64,000 bases of DNA from Diadema setosum (lineage: Eukaryota > Echinodermata > Echinoidea > Diadematoida > Diadematidae): assembly GCA_033980235.1 (NCBI GenBank), contig CM067072.1, positions 15,565,047-15,629,046 of the forward strand. The letters run 5' to 3'. Shown here piece by piece: positions 37,704 through 61,445 of this stretch (position 1 is its first letter; every line of letters starts with the position of its first letter). The notes under the pieces were generated by a model. It was given only the letters and a program-made list of their open reading frames with translations, ran no database searches and was not told the DNA's origin. The translations under genes were made by a program, and so were the position numbers.

Positions 37704-38490
37704 TTAACCCTAAAAAGACTGGGCTATTTTGGTAGCTCGAAAGACTGGGGGGGGGGGGGGGGCCTAAAGGGCCCCCCCTTAAGATCTCGGCCGTGGATCG
37801 CGCGATCGCCGCGGAAATTTGCACAATGGTAGTGTGCAATGTAATCTACAAGATCGTATATTTAAATTTTACAAAACAGTCTTCTTTTATTTTATTTTGA
37901 TTAATTATGCTAATTTATGCAAGAAATCAGACTCTTTGATCTAAATCAGTAAATAAAGCTCGAAAAGTGCTCATTTTTGGTCTAATTATTCTTTGTGGCA
38001 TTCTTAGCAAATGCACTTGAAAAAAAATTCGGTATCAAAATTAATTTCTTATTTATTTTATTGTTTTATGAATTTCTTATGTATTTCCTTGTTTTTCGAC
38101 CTTTTGTTTTTCTTGTTTTTTTTTACAAAATTTGTGGCAGACCCTTTTTGAAGCATAATACTCCTAAAACAAATTAATTTTAGCCATTGAGAGTAAAAAT
38201 AAGCATATTTACATGAACCATGTGAAAAAACTCAATTTGCATTGACTTTGTACGCAAAATCACATTTTTGAGCCATTTTCAGCCTCACGTGCATGTACAA
38301 AAAGTTATGTAACTTCAGAACCGTACCCCCGGGCATCACAAATTTGGTGTCAAAATGTGCGGGAAACTCGAAAGAAAAATGTCATAGAGCATCGCGGCGA
38401 GAGCATTGCGCGTTGCCGTAATCGCGCGAAATGTCGAGGGGGGGGCCTTTTAGGCCCCTCCCCCCCCCCCCCCAGTCTTTTTAGGGCTAA
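37704..38490. mobile_element. piggyBac-like MITE, 787 bp
   Basis: Starts TTAACCCTAAAAAGACTGGG and ends CAGTCTTTTTAGGGCTAA, close to the TTAA-CCCTAG-AAAGA ends of piggyBac. G and C runs lie just inside both ends. Interior shares AAATTTGGTGTCAAAA and CCCGGGCATC segments with the elements at 32334 and 63287. No transposase. Confidence 0.75.
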
Positions 38491-39046
38491 TGGTCAGTCT
38501 CTAACTTTCCATGGAAAGTGCTGACCTAGTGACAAGACATGACCATGCTGAAGGATGACAGCACTTTGGATGGGTCATCAAGGTTGCAAAGTCCAGAGTA
38601 GAATTTCCTGTGTTAGATACAGTGTTGAGCTTGTTGTATAGATCTGATGGAGATCATGTGACACGGCTACAAGGAGGGATCAGCACCATGACAGTTATGA
38701 GTTGGTTGGAGGTTTTCTTCCTTCTCTTCGTTTCTTTACATCTGTCTTCTACCTTCTGAACATCGAGTGTGTGTACAGTGAATCACAGCCGTGACAAATC
38801 TCATTCAACTGTACAACCTTGAGTCTCTGTGTTTCATCTGGCAGTGCCTGACCTGACAACAATCTCCTTTTCCAGACTACGACACCACCAACCAGGATTG
38901 GACTCTCTGTAGCTTTAAAACAGCCAGAATATGTATTGATGACATTAAGACATGAATGGAAAAAAAAACGGTCAGAAACTTGACGACTGTAAGTCAGAAT
39001 TTACTCTGATAGGCTCCAAACAAATGTTATCCAAATTGAAATCCTA
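38491..39046. other. Unresolved spacer
   Basis: No frame or repeat ends recognised. It probably continues the decayed retroelement cluster. Confidence 0.3.
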
Positions 39047-39238
39047 CACAGTAGACTCCCATTATAACAAAGTTTTTGGGACTGGCTGTTTTCTTTTGTC
39101 ATATTGCAATTTCATTATAACTGAACAAATAAACAACAGAAATACATAGAGCGGATAAAGCTGCGGCCTTAAGTTTTTACTTCATTGTCAACTGGAATTC
39201 CTTTATAACCGTGTTCATTATAAATGGAGTGCATTGTA
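39047..39238. mobile_element. TA-flanked MITE of the TTATAACGA type
   Basis: 192 bp, CAGTAGACTCCCATTATAAC at one end and TTATAAATGGAGTGCATTG at the other. It is more diverged than the 23542 copy. Confidence 0.65.
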
Positions 39239-39284
39239 CATATTATGTTAGAATTGGTAAGGGCAGTCTTATGGCTTTGAACAA

Positions 39285-39850
39285 AGTCTGAAATCTTGGT
39301 GTTGTATTTAATACAAATCTGTCATTCAAGACTATATTTCATATGGATCCCAACTGGTGAGATTTCAATTGCGTAACTGAACTCAATTTGAAGATGTTAA
39401 GCTAGATCATCAGCAGAAGTATTGATAGATGCTCTCATTTCGTCCCGCCTGGATTTCAGCAATTCTCCGTTATGCAACCTTCCACAAAAAGAAATTAGTA
39501 AATTTCAATATTTTTAGAATTGTACTGCTAGATTACTCACCAATATGAAGAAAACAACACATATTACCCCAGTACTTCTGTCCCTCCACTGGCTCCCTGC
39601 AGAAAAACCTATTATCTTCCTGATCCTTCTGCTTGTCTACAGTGCATTGCACTGATTTGCCCTTGCCTATCTTCAAAATTCTCTTCATTTTCACCAACCA
39701 TCACATAATCTCCCGTCATCTAACTCAAAAATTTTACAGGTAGCTCGGATCAAACATAGTTGGGGGACTGTGCTTTTTCATACATGGGCCCAAAACTTTG
39801 GAAAAACCTTGCAATATCTCTACAACAAGCACCTTCTATTGATTTATTTT
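39285..39850 (+). pseudogene. 3' end of a CR1/L2-like LINE reverse transcriptase
   Basis: Translation gives LGVVFNTNLSFK, then ALISSRLDFSNS, then HITPVLLSLHWLPAEKP, in the order seen at the C-terminus of CR1/L2/Rex-type LINE ORF2. Stops and a shift break the frame. The LINE is 5'-truncated, as expected for incomplete reverse transcription. Confidence 0.65.
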
Positions 39851-40102
39851 AATTGAACCTCAAAACCTAGTACCTTTTTAATATGCATTGACAATTGTTT
39901 ACATGTATGTTTATTTATATATATTATGTTTGTTTCCTTTTTGTTCCTTATGTTCTGTCATCTATAATACTGTGTTGTAATGTAACACACTTATTCAGTG
40001 TTTCCACAGCACCATGAGCAGCTCTTTAGGTACAATGAGTGCGTCATAATACTACAAGAATATTTACAAAAAAAAAAAAAAAAAAATCAGTCCATTTGAA
40101 GC

Positions 40103-40108
40103 TTTATT
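40103..40108 (-). terminator. Candidate poly(A) signal for DIMT1
   Basis: AATAAA on the minus strand, about 1.63 kb past the DIMT1 stop, with a T-rich minus-strand run 15-40 bp downstream (plus-strand A-run at about 40062-40086), as a U-rich downstream element would look. Nearer signals cannot be excluded. Confidence 0.35.
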
Positions 40109-41732
40109 TCAGGAATTAGAGCTTATAATCTGATGCACAAAAAAAATATCATACATAAATTAGGATGATTAGAATAATTTAGAGAAAACAACCATGTTTT
40201 GGAAACAAATAATGATTTATTCTTGGAGATTATGCAATGGGCAATGTGTGTGCCAGTTTCAACAAGATCATGTGATTGACAGCCATGATCTTGGGAAAAA
40301 TAAGCCCCCTGGGTTATACAAATTCAAAATAACCCAAGCTACAAAAGGTAAAATACCAGTGACTTTAAAAGCAAGCATTCAGAGTGTTTTGGTTGTTTTT
40401 TTTTTAAGAAATGAAATAAAAAGTGAAGATTACACCTCATCCTCAATCAATGGACTTAAGGATCACTTTGTGTATATTATTGTTTTACAAGCCTTACAAG
40501 CAACATTCACGATACAAATCCTCCAAAACCTCACAAATTTCATTCCTTTGGTCTTAATTATGGATATTAGGGACAGCAAAGCAAATATGCAGTATACTGT
40601 GAAAGTGGATATTTTCATGCGACTAATTCTTCGCACTCGGCTGGATAAGAAGAGTTTTGAGGGTTTTTAATTTTGCGGAATCAAGACAGCAACTACTGGA
40701 ACATATGGCAAGCAAACATATTCGCATGCTTTTATTTTTGTGCTAATATTGGGTTGCATGAAATGCGCAAAAAATTTCAACAACGCAAAAATGTCCGCTT
40801 TTACAGTATTGTCTTTCGAGTATATATGAAAGGAGAGTTGATATGGTTTCAACTTGTTACTGTTCACCCATATTCTAATTTTAATACACGGACACACAGA
40901 GGAATAATTTCTCTACGACGCTTGGTGGATGCTCTCAATGATATTATGGAAACTTGCCCTTCTTGGTTATCAATGCTGATGCACTGACTAAAATCACTGT
41001 AATTTAACATGACTGCAACTCTCACTTTGAAAACAAGGGTCAAGTACAGATTAGGGTACGACTATGAGAAAGACGGTCTAAAGCACAAAAGAAGTCAGCG
41101 ATACACACAGCATGTGGACCAATCAGGGCTGGGCTACAGCCAGCTGAATCATGTTTGCTGTATCAAACGATGAAGTAAGGTTTGCACCCAGAATCCAGGA
41201 TTTGTGAGCAGCTTCCATCAAAATCTGAGAGATTCTTCTGAGCAGAATGTCACCAAATAGTCTCCCCTCACAGGACAACATCTCATCAAGAAAGTGGCAC
41301 ACGTATATTTGGTTGGCATCTAGCAATGGCAATATGAATCTGAAGAAGCCAAGAAAACTCTTCTCCAGATGATCCTCAAGTACAAAGAATGTTCTCTGTT
41401 GAAGGGTTACATAAACGATGCCCCTCGCACCACTGTTCACTTCCCACATCAGCAGATTCCAGGCAGTTTGTGGCATTTCTGTTGATATCAGCATTGACAA
41501 GCAGGCATCTCCATGGTCGGGACACAGCTGTCTCCTTGGACATCCCAAGTGTACATATCAAGTCTTCTCTGAGAGACTCTGAGAGTTCAAGTCATTATGT
41601 CTCACAATATTTAGGTTTACCACACTTCATTTTGACATGACACACATGTATGAAGGGGCTACCTTCTGTCCCCAACAAGGCTAACAGTTTGATGATGAGT
41701 CTGACCCGAGGCAGAGTAAACACGGCATTTCA
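40109..41732 (-). other. DIMT1 3' UTR or downstream flank
   Basis: No coding sequence was recognised. It contains the TACTGTGAAAG-ended MITE at 40595-40808. Confidence 0.35.
40595..40808. mobile_element. TACTGTAAAA-ended MITE, copy 2
   Basis: 214 bp, starting TACTGTGAAAGTGG and ending CCGCTTTTACAGTA. Shares internal blocks with the 21157 copy. It would be inside the DIMT1 3' UTR if the signal at 40103 is used. Confidence 0.65.
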
Positions 41733-53304
<11,572 letters not shown>

Positions 53305-53750
53305 GATTGGTAACTTAAAGTTCTAAGCTTCAATTCACAATGAAATTGAAAACAGTTCGGTGTGTCAGCACGCAGCGAATTTCTGTGGCACGCACCGAAT
53401 TTCTGTGGCACGCACTTATATCCACTACTACTGGACAAGTGATTGTACCGATACGATGCGAGTGTGCGATACACGCGAGTACACGAACATGTGGTAGAGG
53501 CATAGAGCTGTACACAGAACTCGAGCTGTACCTACCTTTACAGCTCTAAGGTGAAACATGTGTTGTGTGCTGGAGTGACACACCAAAGGGAGGTTTGTAC
53601 GCTCTTTGGTACACACGCTGTAGTATTGCGCAAGAAACTCGTGCGTCGCGCAGATGACATCTAAGAAGCGAAGGCCCGTAGCGGCTTGCAATTGCGCCGT
53701 CAATATGCTCGAGAATGTCAGTCAGTATTGTGGTACATGTAGACCTATAA
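53305..53750 (-). promoter_or_regulatory. DIMT1 5' UTR and promoter region
   Basis: This interval lies directly upstream of the DIMT1 start. A 20-bp unit CGAATTTCTGTGGCACGCAC is tandemly duplicated at about 53378-53416. GC and CpG rise at 53635-53700. No TATA box is evident and the start site cannot be fixed. Confidence 0.35.
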
Positions 53751-53951
53751 AAAGAAGAAGAAGAAGAAGAAGAAGAAGAAGAAGAAGAAGAAGAAGAAGA
53801 AGAAGAAGAAGAAGAAGAAGAAGAAGAAGAAGAAGAAGAAGAAGAAGAAGAAGAAGAAGAAGAAGAAGAAGAAGAAGAAGAAGAAGAAGAAGAAGAAGAA
53901 GAAGAAGAAGAAGAAGAAGAAGAAGAAGAAGAAGAAGAAGAAGAAGAAGAG
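53751..53951. repeat. (GAA)n microsatellite, ~67 units
   Basis: A pure 200-bp purine tract on the plus strand, about 450 bp upstream of the DIMT1 start codon. Such tracts can form triplex H-DNA. The long Arg or Leu frames across it are artefacts. Confidence 0.97.
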
Positions 53952-54069
53952 AAAAAAAAAGTCTTAGCATCTCACTTCGTCTCTAAAAACAACATGTATG
54001 TGTTCGTTCAAAATTATCCTTTTGGTGCATTCATTTCATTCATAAAATCATGAAAAGTAAAATACCAGA

Positions 54070-54545
54070 CTAGCCAACAACATCATGAGTGCCCCACCCT
54101 TCTCCCTCTTCCCTCTCTCCCTCACAAAGCCGCGGCGCCACGTTTTCATCAAAGTGTGTGTGTGTGTGTGGGGGGGGGGGGGGTGGGGAGCAGTTTAGAT
54201 TTTTCTGGTGCCAGCCCACTTCCGGGTTTCACCATCTAACAAGCAAGAAGAAGAAGAAGAAGAAAAAGACCTTCAGCGCAGCTTTCTGGTGCCCCTTCCA
54301 GGGTTTCGTCGGCTAACAAGCAAGGGGGAAAAAGTCTTTCCCGCACTTCTAATTCTACCACTTCAAGGTTTCATCTGCTGGCAACACGAAGCCCTCTGGT
54401 CCAATTTGCAATCGGCTTCCAATCAATATCGACTCAAAAGCAAAACAAAGCTTAACCACATTTTTTTTTTTCTGGTGCCACTTTCGAGGTAAAAAAAAAG
54501 TGGGGGGGGGGGCAAGTGGTTATACCCTATGTATTCCTATGTATA
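54070..54545. repeat. CTGGTGCCACTTCCGGGTTTC repeat block
   Basis: Three to four diverged units of CTGGTGCCACTTCC-GGTTTC-TC-GCTAACAAGCAA followed by A/G runs. The same unit is inside the elements at 55818-56108 and 58226-58630. Terminal CAG-GCGGATC ends are not visible here. Confidence 0.5.
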
Positions 54546-55817
54546 GGGGAAAGTGGGGTTAGACGGCCCCTGTGGAGGCATTGGAACTTGTCCTTTGCTA
54601 GGTATGGTTTGGCCGCATTACCCGTCCACGTTGATTAAATCAGACAAAATGTTTTACTATTTGAATAAAGTTCAATACTATCCCTTTTTTAACTTTAAAA
54701 ACACGCTCGTTTCTTTGTTCTTTTAGTTCTTAAAGGTTTTAATAGAAGTCACTGGCAAACAACTATTTGACAGGGATTCTCTATAAGCTCAGGTTGAGCA
54801 GCCTGAGATTACAAGCAGACCCAACTTTGAGTCATAAGATTCACTGAAAAGCACATTCGCAAGTTCTGCCAGTCCCCATGACCATGTATAAGGCGTGTAA
54901 GGGATGCTATTTCTTTTTTTCCCCTTAAAAACAAAACACAACAAAACAAAACAAAACAAAACAAACAGTGTGGCAAAACTATCACAATGATTTATTAGCA
55001 CAATTTGAAACATTTAAGAAATTAGTGAAAATGACCTAAACCTGTATACTGGAAGATTTTCCAACGATGATTAACCTGTACAGTTTATTTATATAAATAA
55101 TCATATTTAAAGCAACCACAGAGATAAGTTAACTTGCTATTCGGCAAATTCTTATTAAGTCAATCAATATTGTCCGTTGGCGTTGTTGTTGTAGCATTTA
55201 TAATCCCATCATGAATATTATTATAGCCGTTTGGACCTTCACAACCAAACAGCATTGGCAAATACACAACCACGTTTCATGTCGAATTTGTGGTGTATTT
55301 GTCATTTCGTTCTCTATATCTTTCCTTCTATTCGTTACCTCTGTCAAATTTGATTTCATCGGAATTTGTGGTGCGTATTTTCATTTTGATCCACAGCGTT
55401 CTTCTATTCATTGCCTTATAAAAATCAATCAAACTGCATTTTAGGTATATACTTTAAACTCAGACTTTTCATAGCTTCAAGAATTTAGTAACTGCCTATA
55501 TCATCATCTAACTTACTAGTATATGCCTACGGAGTTTTCGGAGCTTGTTTGATGCTGCAAGTCTTCTTGTATAAAAGACTTTATGGCCTCAGTTTGCTAT
55601 TGTCGATTTCCTTACTTATCGCAAAGGCACGGACTCGTTCACACATGACATTGTGATGAAATTATAAAAGAAAGCCACAATTTATTTTGACAATGTAAAC
55701 TGTATACCAAGCTAAGCAAAAATTTGATGGGGTAAGACTGCCTATGGTCCGTTACTGACGTCTTACCAAGGAGGCACTTCCGTGGTCTTATTCCACAAGG
55801 ACATGCACCCTCATATG
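54546..55817. other. Intergenic, no gene recognised
   Basis: AT-rich. An AAAAC repeat lies at about 54928-54965. Nothing else was recognised. Confidence 0.4.
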
Positions 55818-56108
55818 CAGTGGCGGATCCAAGGGGGTGGGGTGCTCGGTTTCTGAAATAACAGAAATAAAAAGAAAAAAAAAATGAAACGTGAAGAAGG
55901 GGTGCAACGGAAGTCCCCCCCCCCCCCGATCGTATAGATAGTGGCACCAGAAAATTGCGCTGAAGCCTTTGTTGTTGTTGTTGTTGTTGTTGTTTTGTTG
56001 CTTGTCAGCAAGTTTTTGTTAGTTTGTCAGCTGAAGAAACCGGAAGTGGCACCTGAAATATTTGTTTTGCCCCCCACCTTTTATACGGAATTCCTGGATC
56101 CGCCCGTG
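55818..56108. mobile_element. CAGTGGCGGATCCA-ended MITE
   Basis: Ends CAGTGGCGGATCCAAG and CTGGATCCGCCCGTG, 291 bp. Interior carries the GGTGCCACTTCCGG unit in reverse and a TTG repeat. No matching target duplication is seen, so one end may be eroded. Confidence 0.6.
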
Positions 56109-56464
56109 ACACCATGTGCTTGTTAATATCAAGTGAAGGCATGATACAACCATATACAACCATGGAGCTATACAATAGCTCTACCAATGGCATACGGAAT
56201 TTTACAAGAAAGCCCATATGATTCTTTATTTATACCGTGCCAATGCGACCATCACCCTTGCACTAAATCCACCCTAATCGACGAATGACACAATGAATTT
56301 GTCTAAAATGATATTTGTATGAACCCGATATAGAATCTGGAACTGTATAAGACATTTTCCTTACATCGGGTGCGGTGCCTGGAACGCATTATGTCAAGTA
56401 TTTTTCCTCGGATTTCAACGTCCTGTGGTGAAAACTTTTGAGAACCCCATGCATCATTGCTAAA

Positions 56465-57476
56465 TACACTCAGCAAAAAAAAAAAAAAAAAAAAAAAAGA
56501 AAAGTAAACACTTTTTTAAGTTCATCTTTCTCCTGGACTATTTGGCTAATAATGATGTTTTATATACCATGTTAAAGGTAATTTACTTGGCTTTGAAACT
56601 AATAGGTTGATAAAAAGGGAAACTTTACGCATGAGCGAATACATTCGTTTTTCTCTTCCAAGGCACAAAAGTAAAAATTGCAAAAATGGGCAAGTTGTTA
56701 TTCAAGGGTGTATATGCTCTTTCATATAACAATGAGAACAAAAGACAAATTCAACTCAATAAAAATGCAAATTGTTTTGCAAAAAGCAACCTATGATCTC
56801 TATGTCTCTGTAACCCTTAAGATAAAGAAAGGCAAAAAATAAATGGAGCAAATTGAAGAATCTTCTGTCAAATCAATAGTCAAAAGACATAAGAGAAAAA
56901 GTAATCGTAACAAAGACGGTTAAATTTGAAACGTTATTCCAAATTAAGAAAATTTAAGATAATATTTGGTTCTTGAATTTGTCTCATGCATTCTTAAATT
57001 CCTTCATTATTAGGTGAAATTAAGAAATTCTGTCGATTTTATCACCTTTGCGGCTAGCTCCCTATATGTCATTTAAAGTTTGAATTGATAGAAAATTCTT
57101 ATGTTCCACCTTTAGTTTTCCCACTATGTACAATGTATTTGTTTTAGAATATAAAGAGAAATGAGGGAACGGAAACTTATTTCTGCTATTTCATTCCACT
57201 CTCCCATTGCGTTAAATTGGTCTTTTGTTATCATTGCTATCTTGGACGGCGTTTGCAAATGAATTTCAATATGTCAATTTTTGCAATTTTTACTTTTCTG
57301 CCTTGGAGGAAAAAAACCGAATGTTTTCACTCATGCGTAAAAAATCCCTTTGTATAAACCTACCAGGTTGATAGCCAATTAAATAATCTTTAATATGGTA
57401 CATGACAATGATTTTTATCAAAATTTTCTATGGAAAATGTTAACTGGAAAAAGTGTTTACTTTTTTTATGAGTGTA
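56465..57476. mobile_element. TACACTCA-ended 1-kb inverted-repeat element
   Basis: Starts TACACTCAGCAAAAAA and ends TTTTTTATGAGTGTA with the AGTAAACACTTTTT block inside both ends; inverted arms reach several hundred bp (for example TTGCAATTTTTACTTTTCTGCC matched at both sides). TA flanks fit Tc1/mariner. No transposase frame. Confidence 0.75.
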
Positions 57477-57537
57477 TGTGCAATCACTGAATACCTCTGG
57501 TGATGATTAACAGCGCACGTTAGCAATTATTAAGCAG

Positions 57538-57754
57538 TTAAAGGGGTGGTCAGTCTTGCATATGGACCTATACTCTTACTCTTACCCAACTTTTCCCTAT
57601 CCTTAAAATAATGTATAGGCCTCAACAAATAAACGTAGAATCCTTTCCAAAATTACATGCTCTTTCATTTTTCATAAGAGGTTTCTCAGTATCTCACTTA
57701 GGAATGTTCAAAACATGAATCTCCACCTAAACCTGTACTGTACTATCCCTTTAA
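57538..57754. mobile_element. 217-bp TTAA MITE
   Basis: Starts TTAAAGGGGTGGTC and ends ACTATCCCTTTAA. The AAAGGG start resembles the TTAA fold-back elements at 11739 and 44363. Confidence 0.5.
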
Positions 57755-58225
57755 TGTATACCTAGATAGAATAACACCAGCCATACATATAAAGAGAAAA
57801 AAATTAGAAAACTGAAACTGAAGATAAACAAAAAGCTTCAATGCCCCATAATAATGCACACACAAAAAAAAAAACAGCGGACGGCTCTGCAAAAAAAAAA
57901 AAGGGGGGGGGGAGACAACGATCGAGGAGAAGGAGAAAAATAGAAATGCACAAAGATTATCAAAAAAAAAAAAGAAGAAGAGGGAGGGGATAGAAATTAG
58001 GAATGAGAAGAAGTTGGAGTATATAGTTTACAGGTTGAAAAAAAGAAAAATCAGTCCCGCCCATCATAATGTATTATAGACGACTAATAATGTTTGAAAA
58101 AAAACAAAAACCAAACAAAAAACCCACCCACAACTACAAAGAATATCAAGGCACGGAGGAGATTGAAATAATAAGAGTATACTAAAAAAGAGCCAAAATA
58201 AATGAAATGCAGGCTTGGTGAGGAA

Positions 58226-58630
58226 CAGGGGGCTGATCCAGGAATTCCATAAAGGGGGGGGGGGCGTAAAAAAAAATATGTTACCACTTCCGGGTTTAAT
58301 CAGCTGACAAGAAAAAAAAAAAAGGCCTCCCGTGCCGTTTTTCGGGCCACTTCAGGGCTTCAAGCAATTTTCTGATGCCACTGCAATCGAAAATTGAAAA
58401 AAAAAGGGGGGCGCAAGCACCCATTCTTTTTCTTCTTCTTCTTCTGATTAAGTCTGCCTCCTTCAATAGGCTGAAGATTCTTGCAGACTGTGCTATTTAC
58501 TTTATAATACAGTTTATTTACAGATATTTACAAACACATAACAAATTCGAAGAAAATAACTAGCCACTGTGATCCCCTTTCATTTTCATTATTCTTTTGT
58601 TTGCGCCCCCTCCCCCTGGATCCGCTACTG
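58226..58630. mobile_element. CAG-GATCCAG-ended MITE, 405 bp
   Basis: Ends CAGGGGGCTGATCCAGG and CCTGGATCCGCTACTG with a perfect 5-bp target duplication AGGAA (58221-58225, 58631-58635). Interior has the ACCACTTCCGGGTTTAATCA unit. Confidence 0.7.
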
Positions 58631-58635
58631 AGGAA

Positions 58636-60940
58636 GACAGGAATAAGAAAAACAGTGTAGATGGATGTGGATGGACCCGGGTGTGGGAGTTAAGGGCTAG
58701 TCAAAATCATGGTGAGGTCAAGAGTAAATGGTATACCCCCTCCTCCGCAGCTTCTATATTGGGAGAATCTTAGGTTGCTCGGAAAGCCATAGGTTTCCCA
58801 GTTTGCGTTTTTCTTTCGATTTCTTTTTTTTTTTGGGGGGGGGTGGTCCGATTTTGGGATTGTTTTGTTCTCATGTTGTTTTTGTTTTTGCGTCTTTTTT
58901 TTTTTTCAAGAGCCAAAAATGTGAGTGTGTAAAGAGTATACGTGCCGACCTGTTGCACAGTCCCTGAAAAATTAGAAAGAAATGGAAGAGGGAGAAAAGG
59001 TAAAGAAGAAGAAGAACTTAAAAACAGAGGATATTGCAGCAGAAGGAGGAGGAGAAAAAGGTACCGTAGTAGCTAGCTTATCATCCAGCTGATGGTCTGG
59101 GCATGGAGCTACCAAAAAGTAGCTCCATGGTCTGGGATTGGCTCTCATGGTAACTGTTCTAGCAAGCTTCCGTACTCCCAAAATGCAAAGACCGCCACCA
59201 GTCACGGAGTGCTGGCAGTGAAGTACGATGTCACGTACGTAACAAATAGCGAAGGCTCACATGCGAAGGCTCGGGATCTCGAAAATTGACCTTTTGGATG
59301 ACCTTTTTCTTCTCCGCAGCTCGACGATCGAAATTAGCGCATAACAAACTGGCGGAAGTACTGTGAATTTAACGCCATTTGATGGCAGCTGGGCCGAGTG
59401 ATCACGCGTGATTTTACCAAATTTCCATGATTTCGTGAAGATACAGTCACTCTGACTCACGTGATCACGTATCTTTGGTACACAGTTTGTAAAAACGCAG
59501 GATATTTTGAAGGGAAGGTGTCGTTCTGTCAGACGGTCGTACTTCCTACATATTCCAATGACCAACTGTAGCTCTCCATCGCTATGTTGTGCAGACTACA
59601 AGGATAACGAGTGATCGACCCGTCCGAGACCGGTTGTGTGTTGTGCGGGAGTGGAGGAGGCAGTGTGTAATTACCACGGCTTTCGGTATTTGGGATCTAA
59701 CGACGTAACGTGGAATCCCTAGCTGAAACTTGAACTTGGTACGATGATGTCTGTTCATCATTTTTCCTGTCATTTGAGATGTTAATTTCTAGCATATGCT
59801 TTCATTCATTTGATGTTTAAATCTAGATATAGTAGATCTAGATGGTCAATACAACTTTACAAGTCAACACTTCACTAAAAACCAACACTCGGGTCTGACA
59901 CTAGTGACAGTGTCAATGAATGAACTTGTGAATGTGAGTTAATAAGTCAGAGTTTCGTGATCGTGTCAGGACTATTTATTCTTCATGTTTCATTCCATAA
60001 CTATTGTTACTGATTTGTCCTGGGATTTAGGAAGCCATCATATTAAATGTCTGTGCATATTTAAATTTATCAATTCAAAGTGAGCATAGACTAGGTATTT
60101 TCTACATGTATTTATTGTCAATTTGCTAATGGGGTTTTTTACACTTTAACACAGGGTCTAACGTAGGGTCTAACGTTATAAATTGTAATTTGATTAGCAT
60201 CCATTTGGTAATTGACAGAACTCTGTTGCTGGCACTGCAGATGGAATGAACTAGTAGTAGACACAACAGTAGGTAGAGCCGAGTGTGTGACAGTTGTGCA
60301 CATGAGCATGACATGCGTACATCTCCATGAGCCTCATTTGCTGATTTTTTCTTTGTCGTCTGCTCGGTAAGCTGTGTACGGTGAATCTTGGGTATGAATT
60401 GTGATTCTGGTGCAAGCACAAGGTGGGAAAGAGGTTGATTATTCCATTACAAAAATTGTGTCTGGAATTATAATGCAAAAACTACAACTTTTTGGAGAGG
60501 GGTATATTTGAAGTCTATTTTACAGAAATCCGAATGGATGATTTTCATAATTTTGCCAAATTCATAATTTTCAGAACTTTGTGAATAACTGGTGCTATTT
60601 TTAGCCAAAATTTCATCAGAGGAGTCTGAGTATAGAATTCAGAGCCATGGAAAAAAAAAAAAAATGTCCGGTGATACAATCCACTCTCCTACAATTGCAT
60701 CTAAAGATTTTCGTGAATTCTTGAAATTCAGTTTGTTCCATCCATACAGTGCTCACCAATATGATGTTTATACCTCTCTCAAGGGGAAATATGTCATGTG
60801 TTTCATCAATTCTTCATCTAGTTGTTCCTGGTAAGTGGCTCGATAACATTGCAGAATAAGCCAAAGCTATGTTATATACATTATGCCTAGAAATCTCATA
60901 AGTTCTTTTTTTTTTTTCCATTTTGAGACAACGGTAGAAA
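58636..60940. other. Intergenic, possible upstream part of the ZYG11-type gene
   Basis: No coding frame recognised. About 59280-59720 is richer in CpG and contains CACGTGATCACG and ATCACGCGTGAT palindromes (59459-59470, 59400-59411), so it could be a promoter with 5' UTR for the gene at 62076. That link is inference. Confidence 0.3.
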
Positions 60941-61445
60941 TACTTGATAACAGTCACAACTGGATGAGAAGACTGCTATACGTATGGCTTGTGATGTCAC
61001 ATGAGTACAACGATATACAATGTAAAGAGAGAATAAAGAAAATTCAACATATTTCCATTTTTCTCGCATAACAAAAGAACACTCAACTTCTCTCTTTCAG
61101 AAGGCAGGGGGAATAATATTACCCTTAATATACATCAGCAACAAGTTGAAGAATTGTGCACTTTATTCAAAAAATAAAGTTTTGTGAACTTCTCTTTTTA
61201 TTTTCCTTATATCGTGGTTTTGTGAACTTCTCTTTTTATTTTCCTTATATCGTTGTACGCATGTGACATCATACACCGTAGTAGTCTTCTCATCCAGCAG
61301 TGACTGCACAGATACTTTAAAAATTCATAACTTTTGAACGGATTGTCTGACTTTCCTGAAACTTTCACTGATGTGTTCCACTAATATTGCTGCATTCTCT
61401 CAATCCTTATGTACAGTTGTATATGAGGGTGGACTTGTCCTTTAA
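60940..61445. mobile_element. Truncated TTAA MITE related to 15623-16162
   Basis: Shares GATGAGAAGACT, GATGTCACATG-GTACAACGATAT and the right end GGACTTGTCCTTTAA. The left arm is missing before about 60940, and a 36-bp block GTGAACTTCTCTTTTTATTTTCC is duplicated near 61185-61250. Confidence 0.6.

Noticed and set aside
40194..40670. 158-codon frame downstream of DIMT1
   Set aside because: AT-rich, no domain, and overlaps the MITE at 40595.
53654..53986. Long open frame of nearly pure arginine (and leucine on the other strand)
   Set aside because: It is the GAA microsatellite read in frame; no conserved sequence flanks it.
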